Positions 13,701 through 25,785 of a stretch of DNA of 64,000 bases are shown one piece after another. The translations under genes were made by a program, and so were the position numbers. The notes beneath the pieces were generated by a model. The model saw only the letters and a list, made by a program, of their open reading frames with translations. It ran no database searches and was not told the origin of the DNA. This DNA is from Odontesthes bonariensis (lineage: Eukaryota > Chordata > Actinopteri > Atheriniformes > Atherinopsidae), in the NCBI RefSeq assembly GCF_027942865.1, contig NC_134526.1, positions 20,069,784 through 20,133,783 on the forward strand, in the 5' to 3' direction. Each line of letters starts with the position of its first letter. Position 1 is the stretch's first letter.

Positions 13701-15262
13701 ATGCCACATAGCGGCCCACTCGTTCCCTGTTCCCACAGCTGCGGAGTCGTCTGAGTATTTCTGCAGATGATAGCACTCTCGGAGTACAGTCATGGTAGAA
13801 AGAACATGTGTTGTTTATTTAAACTGAGGAATGGTTACCGCAAGTCTCTGTGAGGGCACGTTTCATTCCAGACACACATACAGACATCTGAGGGCACTGT
13901 GGATGTGTGGTCACTCAATATCTAAAGAAACAATTATCACATGCATGTGGGCTAAAAATCAAGTCGGTGCATGTCTGCAAACAGGCATATACGTGGACTT
14001 CTGATCAGAGCCTCGCTCACACCTACACACTTGCAGATGTACAAGATATAACATCTGCATAAAGGCTCTAGCATGGTTGCCGCGTCTGCTCGCGCGAGCG
14101 GTGTTGATGACGTCACGAGTTCGTGCCCGCCATAGGACCCTATATAGTGGCGCAAGTCGTTGCGCGCCAGTGGTTGCAATTTTCTCCGTCACAGAGGTGG
14201 CGCTGCTACGTGAAGGTTACCGCTACTCTACAACCATGAAAGTCGAGAAGAAAACAATGCCGCTGTCAAGAGCAAGAATACTGTAATTAATGATACTGCT
14301 GCAGTTTTCGGATCATTTTAATTTTTTAATTCAGTTAAAAGAGGTGAAGGTTTGAAGCCCCCGGCATCAACAGAGTCTCTGCCCTCTTCTTTGCCTTCAC
14401 GTATCTGTCCCGTAGCTTCTTCCACACATTCTTACAGAACTCTCCCTCTTTCCCCAAAGTTCTGCCAATCTCTGTGAGCTCATACGTGCTCCCTGTACTG
14501 TTTCACTGCAGTTTCGTACAGCTGCCTGTACAAACGCACCTCCTCACTGAGCCGGTCTCACATCTGTCCATCCGGTTCGTTGTGCTCGGCGCCGCCAAGT
14601 TACAAAAATCGACTGGTGCACGACAACGCGCTGCGCCGTCTTTTCAAGGGAAGCGCCAGGCCTGAAACGTCATTTTGACGTCACGGTCCACCACCGCCGT
14701 GACAGACGCGGCAACCATGCTACCGCCTTAAGAGTTGCAGCCTGTCACTGCAGGACACTGTGTTCATGCTACACAAAGCGTGAATATGCTGATGAACTAT
14801 TTGTTTTGTGTCATGTGTTTGGAAAAAGGATGAATCTAAATCCAGTGCTCACTCACTTTAAGCTCCTCTTTAATTTTCACTTTATTTACCGAACATGTGG
14901 CTCCATTAAGTGCCAAATGTTTCTTTGGATTTATCAGTTTGTTTGTGGTTTGCTGTCAAAGTTAAATCAGATACTTGCAGTAGTTGAAGACTGAATGAGA
15001 ACAGTTCAGTTGTAGGCCTGAAAACCAAAACAGTCAACTGAAAACTGAAAGCGAAGAAGCCGCTTTTAAACCTGTTTTGCTCAAGAACTCTGTCTTGTTT
15101 TTTTCTTCAATCCCTCTGCAGCCTCCTCCCACATACGAAGAGAGTATTCGCCAGTCTGTGGAGCTGCCATACAGCATCCTCTCATCCAGCTTGGACATCT
15201 CCCCTCCTCAGAGTTGTTACACCAACACAGGACTTGTTGTTCAAACCGACACAGCTCACTGA
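7767..15262 (+). CDS. Uncharacterised single-pass membrane protein with PY motifs
   Basis: I do not recognise this gene. Coding exons are 7767 (or 7851)-7926, 8385-8494, 10507-10599, 10857-11027 and 15122-15262. All borders are GT/AG and phases match, giving 196 aa from the ATG at 7851 or 224 aa from 7767. The 7851 ATG has a purine at -3; in-frame ATGs at 7767, 7776, 7791 and 7800 are alternatives. A short Ser/Thr-rich N-terminus leads to one membrane helix, FSSLVFFVAIVVLLSIIY, followed by RK, so the N-terminus is probably outside. The cytoplasmic tail has APPQYY, LPRLPSYESVRKKDRQRQ and PPPTYEESIRQS. PPxY-type motifs of this kind bind WW domains of Nedd4-family ubiquitin ligases, which is inference here. 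It could be a small TMEM-family protein. Intron 4 carries the transposon at 14071-14720. The gene ends with a long 3' UTR. Confidence 0.75.
8887..8905. repeat. (GT)n microsatellite
   Basis: A short run of GT dinucleotides in intron 2 of the PY-motif membrane protein gene. Confidence 0.85.
14071..14720. mobile_element. DNA transposon remnant, PIF/Harbinger-like, with inverted ends
   Basis: The ends are perfect 18-bp inverted repeats: GCATGGTTGCCGCGTCTG at 14071-14088 and its complement at 14703-14720, each flanked by TA. Similarity continues inward imperfectly (both ends reach a TGACGTCA-like box). On the minus strand, about 14470-14345, the frame reads GEFCKNVWKKLRDRYVKAKK. This looks like the MADF/Myb-like DNA-binding domain that accompanies PIF/Harbinger transposases. 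No transposase domain is seen and frames are broken, so the element is non-autonomous or dead. It sits in intron 4 of the membrane protein gene. The superfamily is inferred. Confidence 0.7.
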
Positions 15263-16079
15263 GTCGGCTCTGTGTGCTTCTACCTGCTGTGTGACGTTGA
15301 GCCAGCTTGTTGACAAATGTGATGAATATGTGAAAACAAAACTTGATAGCTTTCATGCAGAAGAGGTTACCAGATCAGATCATGAGCATGAACTTGATCC
15401 TGCACACTTTCCACTTCAGATACCTCAGGAGTGTTTGCTGGGGGACAGCTAATGTTGATCATGAGCTGAGGAGCAACCAAAGATTGCAGAACACATCACT
15501 GGCATATTTGAATGTTGAAAACACTCATGGAAACATTGGACATTCATAAAGTAAGGTGGCTGGAACATCTTGAGGAAGGTAGGGACGATGAGTCCACAGG
15601 AATGAAACGTACCAAGAAAGGAACCAGTATGTTGACTGCAGTGATGTGGATCATGACTTGTTCATGAACATTTTTTATTTTTTTTTGTTTATTCTACTGC
15701 TCCTGAACTAGACACCACATCATGGACTGTGTGATTAGGAGCCGCTGTAAAATGGGTGTCTTTACCCTGCCGAGTTGGGACCACACTGTTCCAGCATAAG
15801 CCTGGAGGAAGGAGGGTTAAAAAGGTGCTAATGAGATTAAAATAATTCATTTACTTCATCAGCACTCTGTGTACTATATTGCCACAACTGATTTTGTCTG
15901 TAAAGGAAGATTGAGTTCTATTTTTTCATCATTTTTCTCTCTTTTTGTTTTTGGGTCAAATGTATTTCATGTAACTTACCGTGTACACAAGCCATATTTT
16001 TGTCACGCGTAAGTCTTGTACTTTATTTATTGAAGAAGAAAACACTGTCATTACGTTAACTCTCTGTGGAAACAAATGA

Positions 16080-16085
16080 AATAAA
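16080..16085 (+). terminator. Polyadenylation signal of the PY-motif membrane protein gene
   Basis: AATAAA about 820 bases after the stop codon at 15262, preceded by an AT-rich 3' UTR. The cleavage site is expected 10-30 bases later. Confidence 0.6.
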
Positions 16086-16109
16086 TGCTTCTATGACTTT
16101 GTTGATGGA

Positions 16110-16995
16110 CTATTGTAATTACACAGCAGTCTGTTTATGGATATTTAACAAAAAAGCTCAGAATGAAGCATGAATCTGGAAGCTATGCATGTACAATAAG
16201 TGACATAACAGAGAAGGAAATGTCAAGAAAAATTTCAAATGAGACTTGTCAGCAAATGTTCTCCTAAAACTGACTGATCTGAAGCTAAAACTGCTTCAGA
16301 ACTGGAAAAAAACAAACAACTTTGTTAATTGTATATTTCCCAAAGGACGATTGTTTTGAATTCCCAATTTTTTGTCATAAGGAACATGTTCCTATTCGTT
16401 GCAGATCAACCTGGTCTATGCAAAAATGTGGAAAATAGTTGTATTCATACTTACGGAGACAGCTTTTTAATTTTCTGTGTCAAACTTTTTAAAGTAATGT
16501 ATTTGAGTGGCAGATATCTTCTGTGTCAGCACCATGTTTAAGATCTTTTGCACAACAGCATGACTTGTCATACTGTAAGCCAGAAAAAGCTGAATTTATG
16601 TGGCATGTGTGGTGAGAGAATCTGTTTTAGGGCAAGAGATGATAGATTCCAAATCCTAAAAACACCTGTTTTGTCAAATCTAAACCTAATCAAGGAGTTT
16701 CCCTCCTTAAACCTAATCAATTACTCTTCGATGCGTAAACCTAACCAGTATGTGACTAACAATGCAACTTGTGTTTTAAACTGCGAGATACCTTGGATTC
16801 AGACATGAGACAAACTCAAATTTTCAGAGTGACAATCATGTGTAACTCATCACTGTGAAATTCAGTGTCAGATAAAGTGTGAGACTCCTATATGCATTTT
16901 TTTTTTTTTGGAGACCATGAGAGAAATTTGTCTTCCGGGACAAGAATCAATAGTTAATCCTTCATAACAGTTTAATGAACTTCCGATAGACTTCA

Positions 16996-17065
<70 letters not shown>

Positions 17066-20000
17066 CACATATATATATATGATTATGGTGGTGTAATGGA
17101 CGACATTACACTTAAAACTGTACATCCAACCAACAGCAATCAACACAGTGATAAATATAATACAGGATTATGACAAAGTTATCGAAAACTGACATGTACA
17201 AGTGAAAATTAGTGAAAGTATGCATTTCTCAAAATTCAAGATTCTTCATTCAGGTTGAAAATGAGTTCTTGTCATTACTTTTACTGTATAACATCCAGAA
17301 ACTACTGGTTAGTTGCAAAATGTGTGATTGGTGAGGATCAAACAGAATCATGAAATGAAAAAGGTTTGTCAGCGGCGATCATTGTAATTTGTTGTAGAGT
17401 TTTGGGAAGGGTCTGTAAGGTCTTTTGTAAAAAAAAAAAATATATATATATAGAATGTGTTTATTTTGCCATGAAAAGCAGCAAAATTAACTGGGAGGGT
17501 TCAGTAAGTTGGTGTGATTTAAATCCAAAAATATCCCCTATTAAACAGTGCAGGAAGAAAACATCATGATAATGCCCATATTGCCTGAGGCTAAATGAGA
17601 CAATCACTAGCATCTCTTCAGACGGGACAAGGACGTTACTGTTTGTGACTATCTGGAATTCCCCTCGTGGAAGTCTCAGTGTCAATTACTGGTATCAATA
17701 TTTAATTACAAAATGTCTTAACGTGACACAACACGTTACGTGTACGTTCTCACGAGCTTTTACGATGACATGTCAGGACACATTGAAAGCAATCACATCT
17801 TCTTGTGACAATCTGCACTGACTTTAATTTTTATGCCTCGAAAAAAATCTGAAATAGACAGGAATCAATGAGTATGCTTGAATCCAGTGGAAATTTATGG
17901 CATTCTTCAAAAGCTTGTGTGCACAATCTAACGACCAAGACTGACACATATGAACAACATCACAAAGCAAACAGATGTTAAATCACTCTGGCAAAGCTGG
18001 AATTTAATGCTCCTCAATGGGAAATTCTTCAAAATCTCCAACTGCAAAATTTCTCAGGGCTTACTTACAAATCATCATTTTAAGTTGACAAAAGCAGCAC
18101 TGAATAAAACAGGAACACTCAGAGGATCTCCTACGCCAAAACCAATGCTGTATCTTGCAATTTTAACAGAAGTAGAAGTAAAAATGTAAAAGGCTCATCT
18201 GTTGCCCGTGTGCCAGCTTGCTTGGCTTGGTGGTTTTAACGTAATCTTGCATAGTAACAGAAAAACAAACTGCAACAATCACATACTTTCATACAGGTTT
18301 TCCCCTTAGTGGAGGGGAAAAGTCACAAGAATGTGTATTTTACGTTCACATTTGCTATCACAGTAAGCTGTTCAAACAATGACCCCTGCTGACCAAATCT
18401 GAAAAGCCACCCAGCTTTATCCAGTCCCAGCTTCAAGACTCAATAAGTTTCACTTGATATGTGTGTATGTTTATAAATCTATCCTCCATGCAACCACCAG
18501 CCACCGTAGTCTCACCGTGCACTGGATGTCACAAATCCCTCCACAACAGTTGATTCAGATTCAAATTTGGCTTTGACCTTTTTTGGTCTGCACCATATAT
18601 GTCAGCTCTTATCATGGTGTGGTCGAGCATCTGTACTCATTTCTCAGGAGCCGGATCTTTGCCGATATGTCGACGGAGAAACTGCAGTGTTAAGTTTAAC
18701 TGAAACTGAATGAGTATATTTCAACAGAAACAGTTGCAAGAGTTATATCCTGTGAGGAAATATTGGGACTCATGGAGGCTTTGAGTCAAATAATCAGTTC
18801 TCGGGCTAAATTTACCAAAGGAGCCTATTTCAGCATCTTAATTAGCAGTCCCTTACATATAAAAAGCAAAAGTGTGTGATGATAAAATGCTTTTTTAATG
18901 GATGTTGTTCAAATCAAGTTCATACGCAGCCCCTAAAGGGACAGGGGGAGATGTTTTTCTTTTTGCATTTCCTCACAATAAGTTTTGGGTTGTCTTCCGA
19001 GTCACAGCTTCTGATGCTCGAATGAAAGGGACGTGCATAAAGATCCTTTTGCCAGCTTTATTTGGCAATTAGAACAGCCTGCAAATCAGGACTTAATTGC
19101 TTTACGTGGGATATACATTCTTCGAAACACACTTTGTGCAGGGGTAACATTTAACGACACTCTTTGTACCTAAAACAATGCAGAGAGTCTGGATGGTCAC
19201 ATCATAATAGAGAAAGAAGCCACAGTGCAGATGGAATAGATACTGAAGACACTACTTATGGCAGGGATGCAAAAAATAAAATGTGAAAGGAGAAACTGTA
19301 TATTTGAAAAAAGTTGAACATAATACAAAGGAAAGAGAAAAAGAGTAGACTCTGCTTAACAAAGGCAGTAAGGATTGAATGGCTGAACACATTGAGGCCC
19401 GTAACTATGAGCATTCTACTGAAACTTTAATTAGTGTTTGTACAGAGCCAAATGATCCCAGGGAGCCATAAGCTCAGTGTAGTTTCTGTAGTTTCCATCT
19501 TGCCCTCCAGAACTGTCCTGTGAGTCTGACAAGAGAGGAGTGTTATGCAGTAAAAGCAGATGATGGCAAAAGACACAGAGTGTTAAGGAAAGGACGGACT
19601 GACCTTCTGAGCCACAAAAATAGGCAATGTGGAAAAAAAAAACATCTTTTCATTCAAGACCAACAGTCATTTCAGATAAAAGAAACTGAAAACATGACTA
19701 AATAAATTACTAAGATATAAAGAATTTCCTAAGTAATACAAAAAAATAGGATGCTTCAGAATCAGGAGGTTTTCATGCAAATAACGAATGTCATGGAAAG
19801 ATTGGGGACTTCTGTTCATTATCCCCTAGTGTCTTTCAATGAATCTGTATCCTCTGTAGAATAATTTGGCCAGAATTGTTCAGTCTTCCGTTACTATTGT
19901 GGTTTACATACATGACCTAGTGAAGGCTGTTCTTAATGCCAAAAAAAATGCTGTGAAATGGCCCTTTATGCAGATCCCTTTTATTTGCAAATCGGAAGCT

Positions 20001-20150
20001 GTGAATTGGAAATAAACTTCAGCAATGTCTCGTGGCCTCGAAAATACATCATTATTGCAAGAATAACGCAAAATGTAAAACCAACTTTTGCCACAACCAG
20101 AGGTCACTGAGCACCCATATAAAGACATTTTCCTCTGTTGCTGTGTCAGC
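16110..20150. other. Gene-poor AT-rich intergenic region
   Basis: About 4 kb with no ORF resembling a known protein and no splice-matched exon chain. It holds an AT dinucleotide tract (16997-17080) and scattered A runs. I see nothing else to name. Confidence 0.5.
16997..17080. repeat. (AT)n microsatellite
   Basis: An almost pure AT repeat of about 84 bases with a few C or G interruptions. It explains the Tyr/Ile-rich ORF on the minus strand, which is not a gene. Confidence 0.95.
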
Positions 20151-20374
20151 AGCAGCATTATTGTCAACCATGCTGAGAGCTTCGCCCATTGGAGAGCCGT
20201 GTGCGTCACTGGCGAAGAAAACCGAAGCTCCCCGAGCAGCCGAGCCTCAGTCTGGTATGTAAACAAGGTCAGAGACTCTGCAGCACACGAGTCAAGCGCT
20301 TTTCTATTGTAGCGACACCCGACAAGAAGACAACAAGAAGAGAACCAAAAAGCCGGAGGAAACCTCATATTGAA
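20150..20374 (+). promoter_or_regulatory. Possible promoter and 5' non-coding exon of the SPRY gene
   Basis: The sequence becomes GC-rich after a 4-kb AT-rich region. A good splice donor follows TTGAAG at 20374 (GTAAGC), and another candidate donor (GTATGT) lies near 20257. The first coding exon downstream begins with an acceptor at 21754 and 23 untranslated bases before its ATG, so an upstream non-coding exon is required. Assigning it here is inference. Confidence 0.35.
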
Positions 20375-21777
20375 GGTAAGCGGCGCTTCAGGGGCGCTTC
20401 ACGATAAAAGGCTTTTTATGCATGACGCACTGCACGGAAGGAATGATGTGACAGTACGAGGAGCAGTGTGTAAAGCACGTCTCTGTGCAAAGGTAGAAAA
20501 ATGAACTCGCAAAGTGTATTTGGAGCGTCATTGCAGATATATTGCAGATTTGCCGCAAAGTCACTCAGCTGATCCGTGTTTACCTCATGCGCAGCAGCGC
20601 AGTCATCAGCTGCTCTCCAACTGGGTCACTCTCAAGCTGGAAAAACTGCGTAGTCATGGTTATCCCACAACACGAATAAATCTTTCCTTGTGGTGCATAC
20701 ACCTTAGTTTGAATCCAGTGTCTTGTCGTTTGATTTGGTACGTATTTCTTGAACTTTGATGCACAGTTGTTATATCCGGATACCTCGATTGCTGCAGCTT
20801 GTGGAGCTATTTTGGGACTGGACTTTACCTGCATCGTTTTGTTTTTTTGGCTGCTAATACAAAACTGTAGAGAAGCACGTGAAATTGGATGAATTGGCAT
20901 GGCAGCACAGACACCACATCATCCTCAGTCTGGACACGAGAACCAGCTCAGACTGGTCACTTATAGACTGCCTCAGTGCCAACAGACGGGGGCCGAGCTC
21001 TTGTATTGTTCTGCAGGAGATGGGTGGGAGAAAGTGGGGGCGACACAAAAAGACAAAAGAGTGAGGAGAACAGAAAGAGAGGGACTCAGCAAGGACAGGG
21101 TCAGACGAGCAGATGGGGGCGATTAGGTGGAAGCAAGCAGGGCCTGTCACGTTTCACACTGACTGGCTTTATTGCCTGATCCTGCTCCAGTTAATTATCA
21201 CTTCTGGTCTATGCTTCTAATCTGTGACCTTCTGAAACACTTTGTGGTGGAGATATGCTTTGACTGTGTTTACTTCGTTTTCCTGTGCTTCCCAAAGCTT
21301 CCCACGTGATTCTGTTTTAAGGTGTTATGATCACGCCTGGATGTTTTGTTATCCACGGCAATGTGAAGTTTCCGTCACATGTTTAATAATCTCCACGGCA
21401 TGCGGGTGTTCTGGAGGTAAACATTACCAGCCTTACTGTTCAAAGGACAGTCGCTGCTGACGAGTGCCCTTGAAGGACTGAAAACCAGTGGTGTGATCAC
21501 AGAGAGATCAAAAGTTAGCACTCAGTTGGGTTAATAAAAATGGGAAGGTTCACCCTGAGAAAACAGGCCCCCGAAGATGTTTGACTGTTGCAGACTGATC
21601 ATGAATGTGTCTATGAATGTTATCTACATGTAATCCCGCATGTTGAGACCTTAGAGCCACGGACGAAGAAAAAAAGTAGTGGAGCTCTTGCTTGTATATA
21701 AAGCCTGTTCGTGATCTTTGGTAAAGCAGCATGAAGTGGTGTCTGTCATTGCAGGATACGGGCATACAGCAGCCAAG

Positions 21778-24700
21778 ATGATGCAGATGATGCAGTGTTT
21801 TCACTTCATGGTGGAGCCGGCCAAAAACATAGCGGCCAAGATCAAGGTAACCCGTCTTATAAAACATTGTTTGATGTGAAAACCTCTGACAGTTGACATG
21901 ACAAGCTTTTTGCGCACGACTACATTCCTCCTGTTTTGGACTGATTGGGGGGGAAAAAACAAAAAAAAAGAAGAGCTAGTGTATGCTTTGGGTCTGGCTG
22001 GGAGGGTTGTCTCTGTTCTGCTGACAGGACGAGAGCAACGATGTGCATTTTGATCAGGCCAAGTGACCGCCTCCTCTTGAGATTGACCTTATTACTTTCC
22101 AAAGCACTTGTGAGCCAGCAGCAATGTTCTGGAACTGTCTTTTCTTTTTCTTTTTTTTTCCCGTTCAAGATATGTTCTCCCAAAGGTCTTGCTATTTGTG
22201 TGTCACCTGCAGGAATCAAACAAGAGGGCAAAGAGGGAGAAGAGGGAGCCTCTGGATGAGGATCAGCTGTTTGTCGTGGAACTGGCAAGAGACCTCGGCC
22301 GAGTGTGCCAGGTACAGCCTCTATGTGCTCCTTGTGCTTGTTGGGTAGTGCTGATGTTTGGAATGACTTATAAGTTAACTCTCATTAATCTGTGGTGGGG
22401 ATTAAAAACAGCTGCAAGTCGGGTTTCCATCCAGCTGTAAATATGCAGTTTTTATGTATTGAAAGGGGAAAAAACAGGAAACACTGAAAGAGCAAGAAAA
22501 AAAATGACTTTAGATATTACTAAAACAAGTTGTTACACTTGAAAGAGGTGGAAAAAGTGGCATTTTGATAAAAGGTAAATGCTGAGCTCAATGGAAACAA
22601 GATGGAGGAGTGACTGATGATGCATAGAAATGGCATCCCTTATGATTGCACATAGAGGTGCTACCAAAACCACTGCAGGAGAACATCATTTTATCATTAG
22701 ATGTTCAAAAGTGTCCATCATGCTAAAAAGGTCATTCTATATCTTTGGGGTTTTTCCCTTTGCTTTCATCATGTTATTACAAATTCTCATCAGCTAAGGA
22801 AGCTATGAGCTGCAGGCCTTTGAAAGGTCTTTACCCCGACCCCCTTGCCTCTGTACAAACTTAAGAGGAGATGTTTTACCACCCAAATGACCTTGGCTGC
22901 CTCACACTCCACCTTTTTGGATACATCAGCTGATCCTTTAAATCTCATGGCGCTCACTGGGAGGGGCGCCTTAAAGAGGCAGGAGCTAAAGTCAAGGAGG
23001 AGTATGACATGGAGGTGCTGCGTGAATGTACTGTGAGAAAAGCAGGTTGCTGTTTTTTCTACTCAAACGCATGTCAACATCATTTTGGTAGAGCTCAAAA
23101 GGAAAAATTTGTTTATGAAAGGGAGCAATATCTCACCTTTTTGATAATTTTTTTCTCCACTGAGGTTTCACTGGTGCTTCTTTAGTAATGTCATCTTGAT
23201 TCACCCTCTTCTGGTCTCTACCAGTTAAATAACATTTAATCAACTCTTATGAATAAAAATTCTTCTTCATAAACAATTTTCTGTTGAAAAGAGAAAAAAA
23301 ACTGAAGAAAACATGTTTTCCTTACTCGCCTGTTAAGTCACAGCGAACAGTTTGGCTATTCAATGATTAACCCTGTGTTTTGTGCCTGCAGAGGTCAACC
23401 GTCTTGGAGCACATCTGGAACCAGGATGACACCTGGCAAACTTCTCTCTGTAGGGACTTCATCCTGCAATGGGCTTCCATGCTGGAGAGCAAGGTGCTTA
23501 TCCTACAAATAGAACCCATAGAAAGACCTAGGAGACAGGAATACACATTCTCAACATATATTCACCGAGGTATGTATGTTTCCGTGTGCAGAAGAGGCCC
23601 ATGCAGACTGATGGCTGGCCAGAGATGGATGAGGGCAAGCGGCCTGATCTGATTAATGAACAGGACCTACAGCTGGCCAAGAATGTGATCTTCAACTGGA
23701 TCAGGGATCTGAGAGCTCAGCCTGAGGTGAAATTTCTGAATATATACGGTTTACATTTCCTGATTGGCTGTTTCTTTTCTATCCAAAAAGATAAATAGCA
23801 TGCTTAACACACACATTTAATTTTCTTGCAGCAAAGTGTGTGGCCTGGAGAACCGGTGGGGAAGGCCCTGGAGGACCTGCAGTCAGCCTGGCGGTGGGGC
23901 CGTGTGCCCAATTTGCTGGCAGCTATGGAGCTGGTTATGTGGACATTGATGTTACAGCGCCCCGATAAGGTAGGAGTCTGTGGTGTATAATTCCCAAAGC
24001 ATGCTCAAAATCTCGTGTGTATGGAGTTTTTTATTAAATCCTGGTGGTTTTGCTCATGCAGGACACCATACCGCAGCAGTGGCTTCTGTGGAAGCAGAGG
24101 ACTCAAAAGATCGGTTTGTCAATTAACACTGAATCGGTTTTGTTGTACGTTTGAAAATGTTCACTTTCTAATGAGCTTTATCATCTCCTTCCAGGTGCTA
24201 TATCCTACGTTCCTCAGCCGGGTGAGTGCGACCCTGTAAATCCACATACTGACCAAAAGTTGTTGCTTTAAAGCTATCACCCTGCACCAGCCAACTGTTT
24301 CCCAAGTCACAGCGTGACTGCTTTTCTTTAAATACTCAAACATTACCAGTAATTGGTGTAAAGTAACCAAAGTGAGATTGAGTGCAAAACATTTTTCTCT
24401 TCACAGTTTTAAGTATCTGATCTCTTAACATTGACCATTATCTCCAGACTTACCGCACAGTTCTGTGATTCAGTAAAACCGACCACTATTAGGATGTTTC
24501 ATGGAAACTGTCTGACATACATTTCTTTTGGTCTTTTTGCAGTTTGGGACTGGATTGCGGATGCATCAGGTACAATTACATATTTATGAAAATGTAACTC
24601 AGTTGAATCTTTATATAACCTGTCAGGTAATATAAATCCCGTTACTCTCCCTGCAGTGGACGTGAACCTGGATCTGGACACGGCCAACCCCGACCTGCTC

Positions 24701-25216
24701 ATCTCTGCTGACGAGAAGAAGATGCGCTGCGGGTTTGAGAGGAAAGATGTTCCCAACTACCACCAGCGTTTTGACGGCTGGTGGTGTGCTGTCGGAGTGG
24801 AGGGCTTGGCCTCCGGCCGCCACTACTGGGAGGCAGAGGTGGGAGAGCGTGATTGGCGGCTGGGCGTGGCCAAGGAGTCGGCCCTGAGAAAGGGCTTCAA
24901 GTCCCTGAACACAGATACAGGGTATCTGACCCTGCGTCTGGAAAGAGGCGCTGAGCTGAAGGCGCTGACGGTGCCCTTCACCACCCTGCCGCCGGACCTC
25001 ATCCCCCGTAAGGTGGGCATCTACCTTGACTACGACAACGGCCAGCTGTCCTTCTATGACGTGGACAAACACTTGCACATTTACACCTACAACGAGACCT
25101 TCACTGAGAAGCTGTTCCCCTTGTTTGGTACGGTGGAGATCATCAAGGATCTGGTGATCAAGTCTCCAGCAGCCAAGACCCACTGTCTTTGCTCCACATC
25201 CTGCCTGTGGGGTTAA
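21778..25216 (+). CDS. PRY-SPRY (B30.2) domain protein, uncharacterised
   Basis: Nine coding exons join in phase: 21778-21846, 22213-22311, 23392-23493, 23592-23726, 23832-23969, 24062-24113, 24195-24221, 24543-24569 and 24657-25216, giving 402 aa. The last exon encodes a full PRY-SPRY domain (about residues 217-385), with LDLDTANPDL, SGRHYWEAEVGERDWRLGVA and KVGIYLDYDNGQLSFYD, as in butyrophilins and TRIM proteins. These domains bind proteins or small ligands. The first 200 residues are mostly helical and Trp-rich, with a basic KRAKREKREP stretch. They carry no RING, B-box, signal peptide or membrane helix. Two successive 27-base exons precede the SPRY exon, recalling the small heptad exons of butyrophilin genes. 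A RING-less TRIM/butyrophilin relative is possible; I cannot name an orthologue. The protein ends in a Cys-rich tail (THCLCSTSCLWG). The first ATG of the exon is used; a frame open upstream could add residues. Confidence 0.8.
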
Positions 25217-25520
25217 GTTTCCCTCAGGCAGAGTTTCCTTTAGGAACCAGTAGATCTCATGATACATATATGATACATACCAGAATTACTGAGAGATTTC
25301 CTGGTGTAAAATACTATCATTTCGCTATCTAATAGCTCCACAACATGACCACTCCGTGTGCTGCTTCTCCCTTAATGTGATTGCTGCTACCACGCTCTCC
25401 TGTAGAGTTGTAATGCTTCTCTTTGCTCACATGTATTTTCATATAGGAGAGGGAACCCATTGTTCTGATTTTATGTATTGTCCAATATTAATCCTGCAAC
25501 AAGAATGCACTTCTGTGAAT

Positions 25521-25530
25521 AATAAATAAA
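25521..25530 (+). terminator. Polyadenylation signals of the SPRY gene
   Basis: Two overlapping AATAAA hexamers about 305 bases after the stop codon. Confidence 0.75.
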
Positions 25531-25785
25531 CCGAATCCAGTCTTAATTCTTGGTGTGTTTATTAGTGCATCAGACGTTAAAACAGGAATAACATTTGTAA
25601 GTCATTTATAAAGTCACAAAGCAAGAATAATTTGTGGCTATAAACAGAAAATAAATGGACACACCTTTACTTTGAGAGCTGAGTTACAATAATTTATACC
25701 TGACCACCCATAGTCCAAAATGATCTCACTTCTCACATAGTCTTTTTCATCTATTTTGTTGTACATATTCAATTTTCAAGGCATA

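Noticed and set aside
16868-17146. Tyr/Ile-repeat ORF on the minus strand
   Set aside because: Product of the AT microsatellite.
20899-21179. ORFs beginning MAAQTPHHPQSG and overlapping frames
   Set aside because: Three frames are open together with no recognisable domain. It is upstream of the SPRY gene and more likely intron or 5' region.
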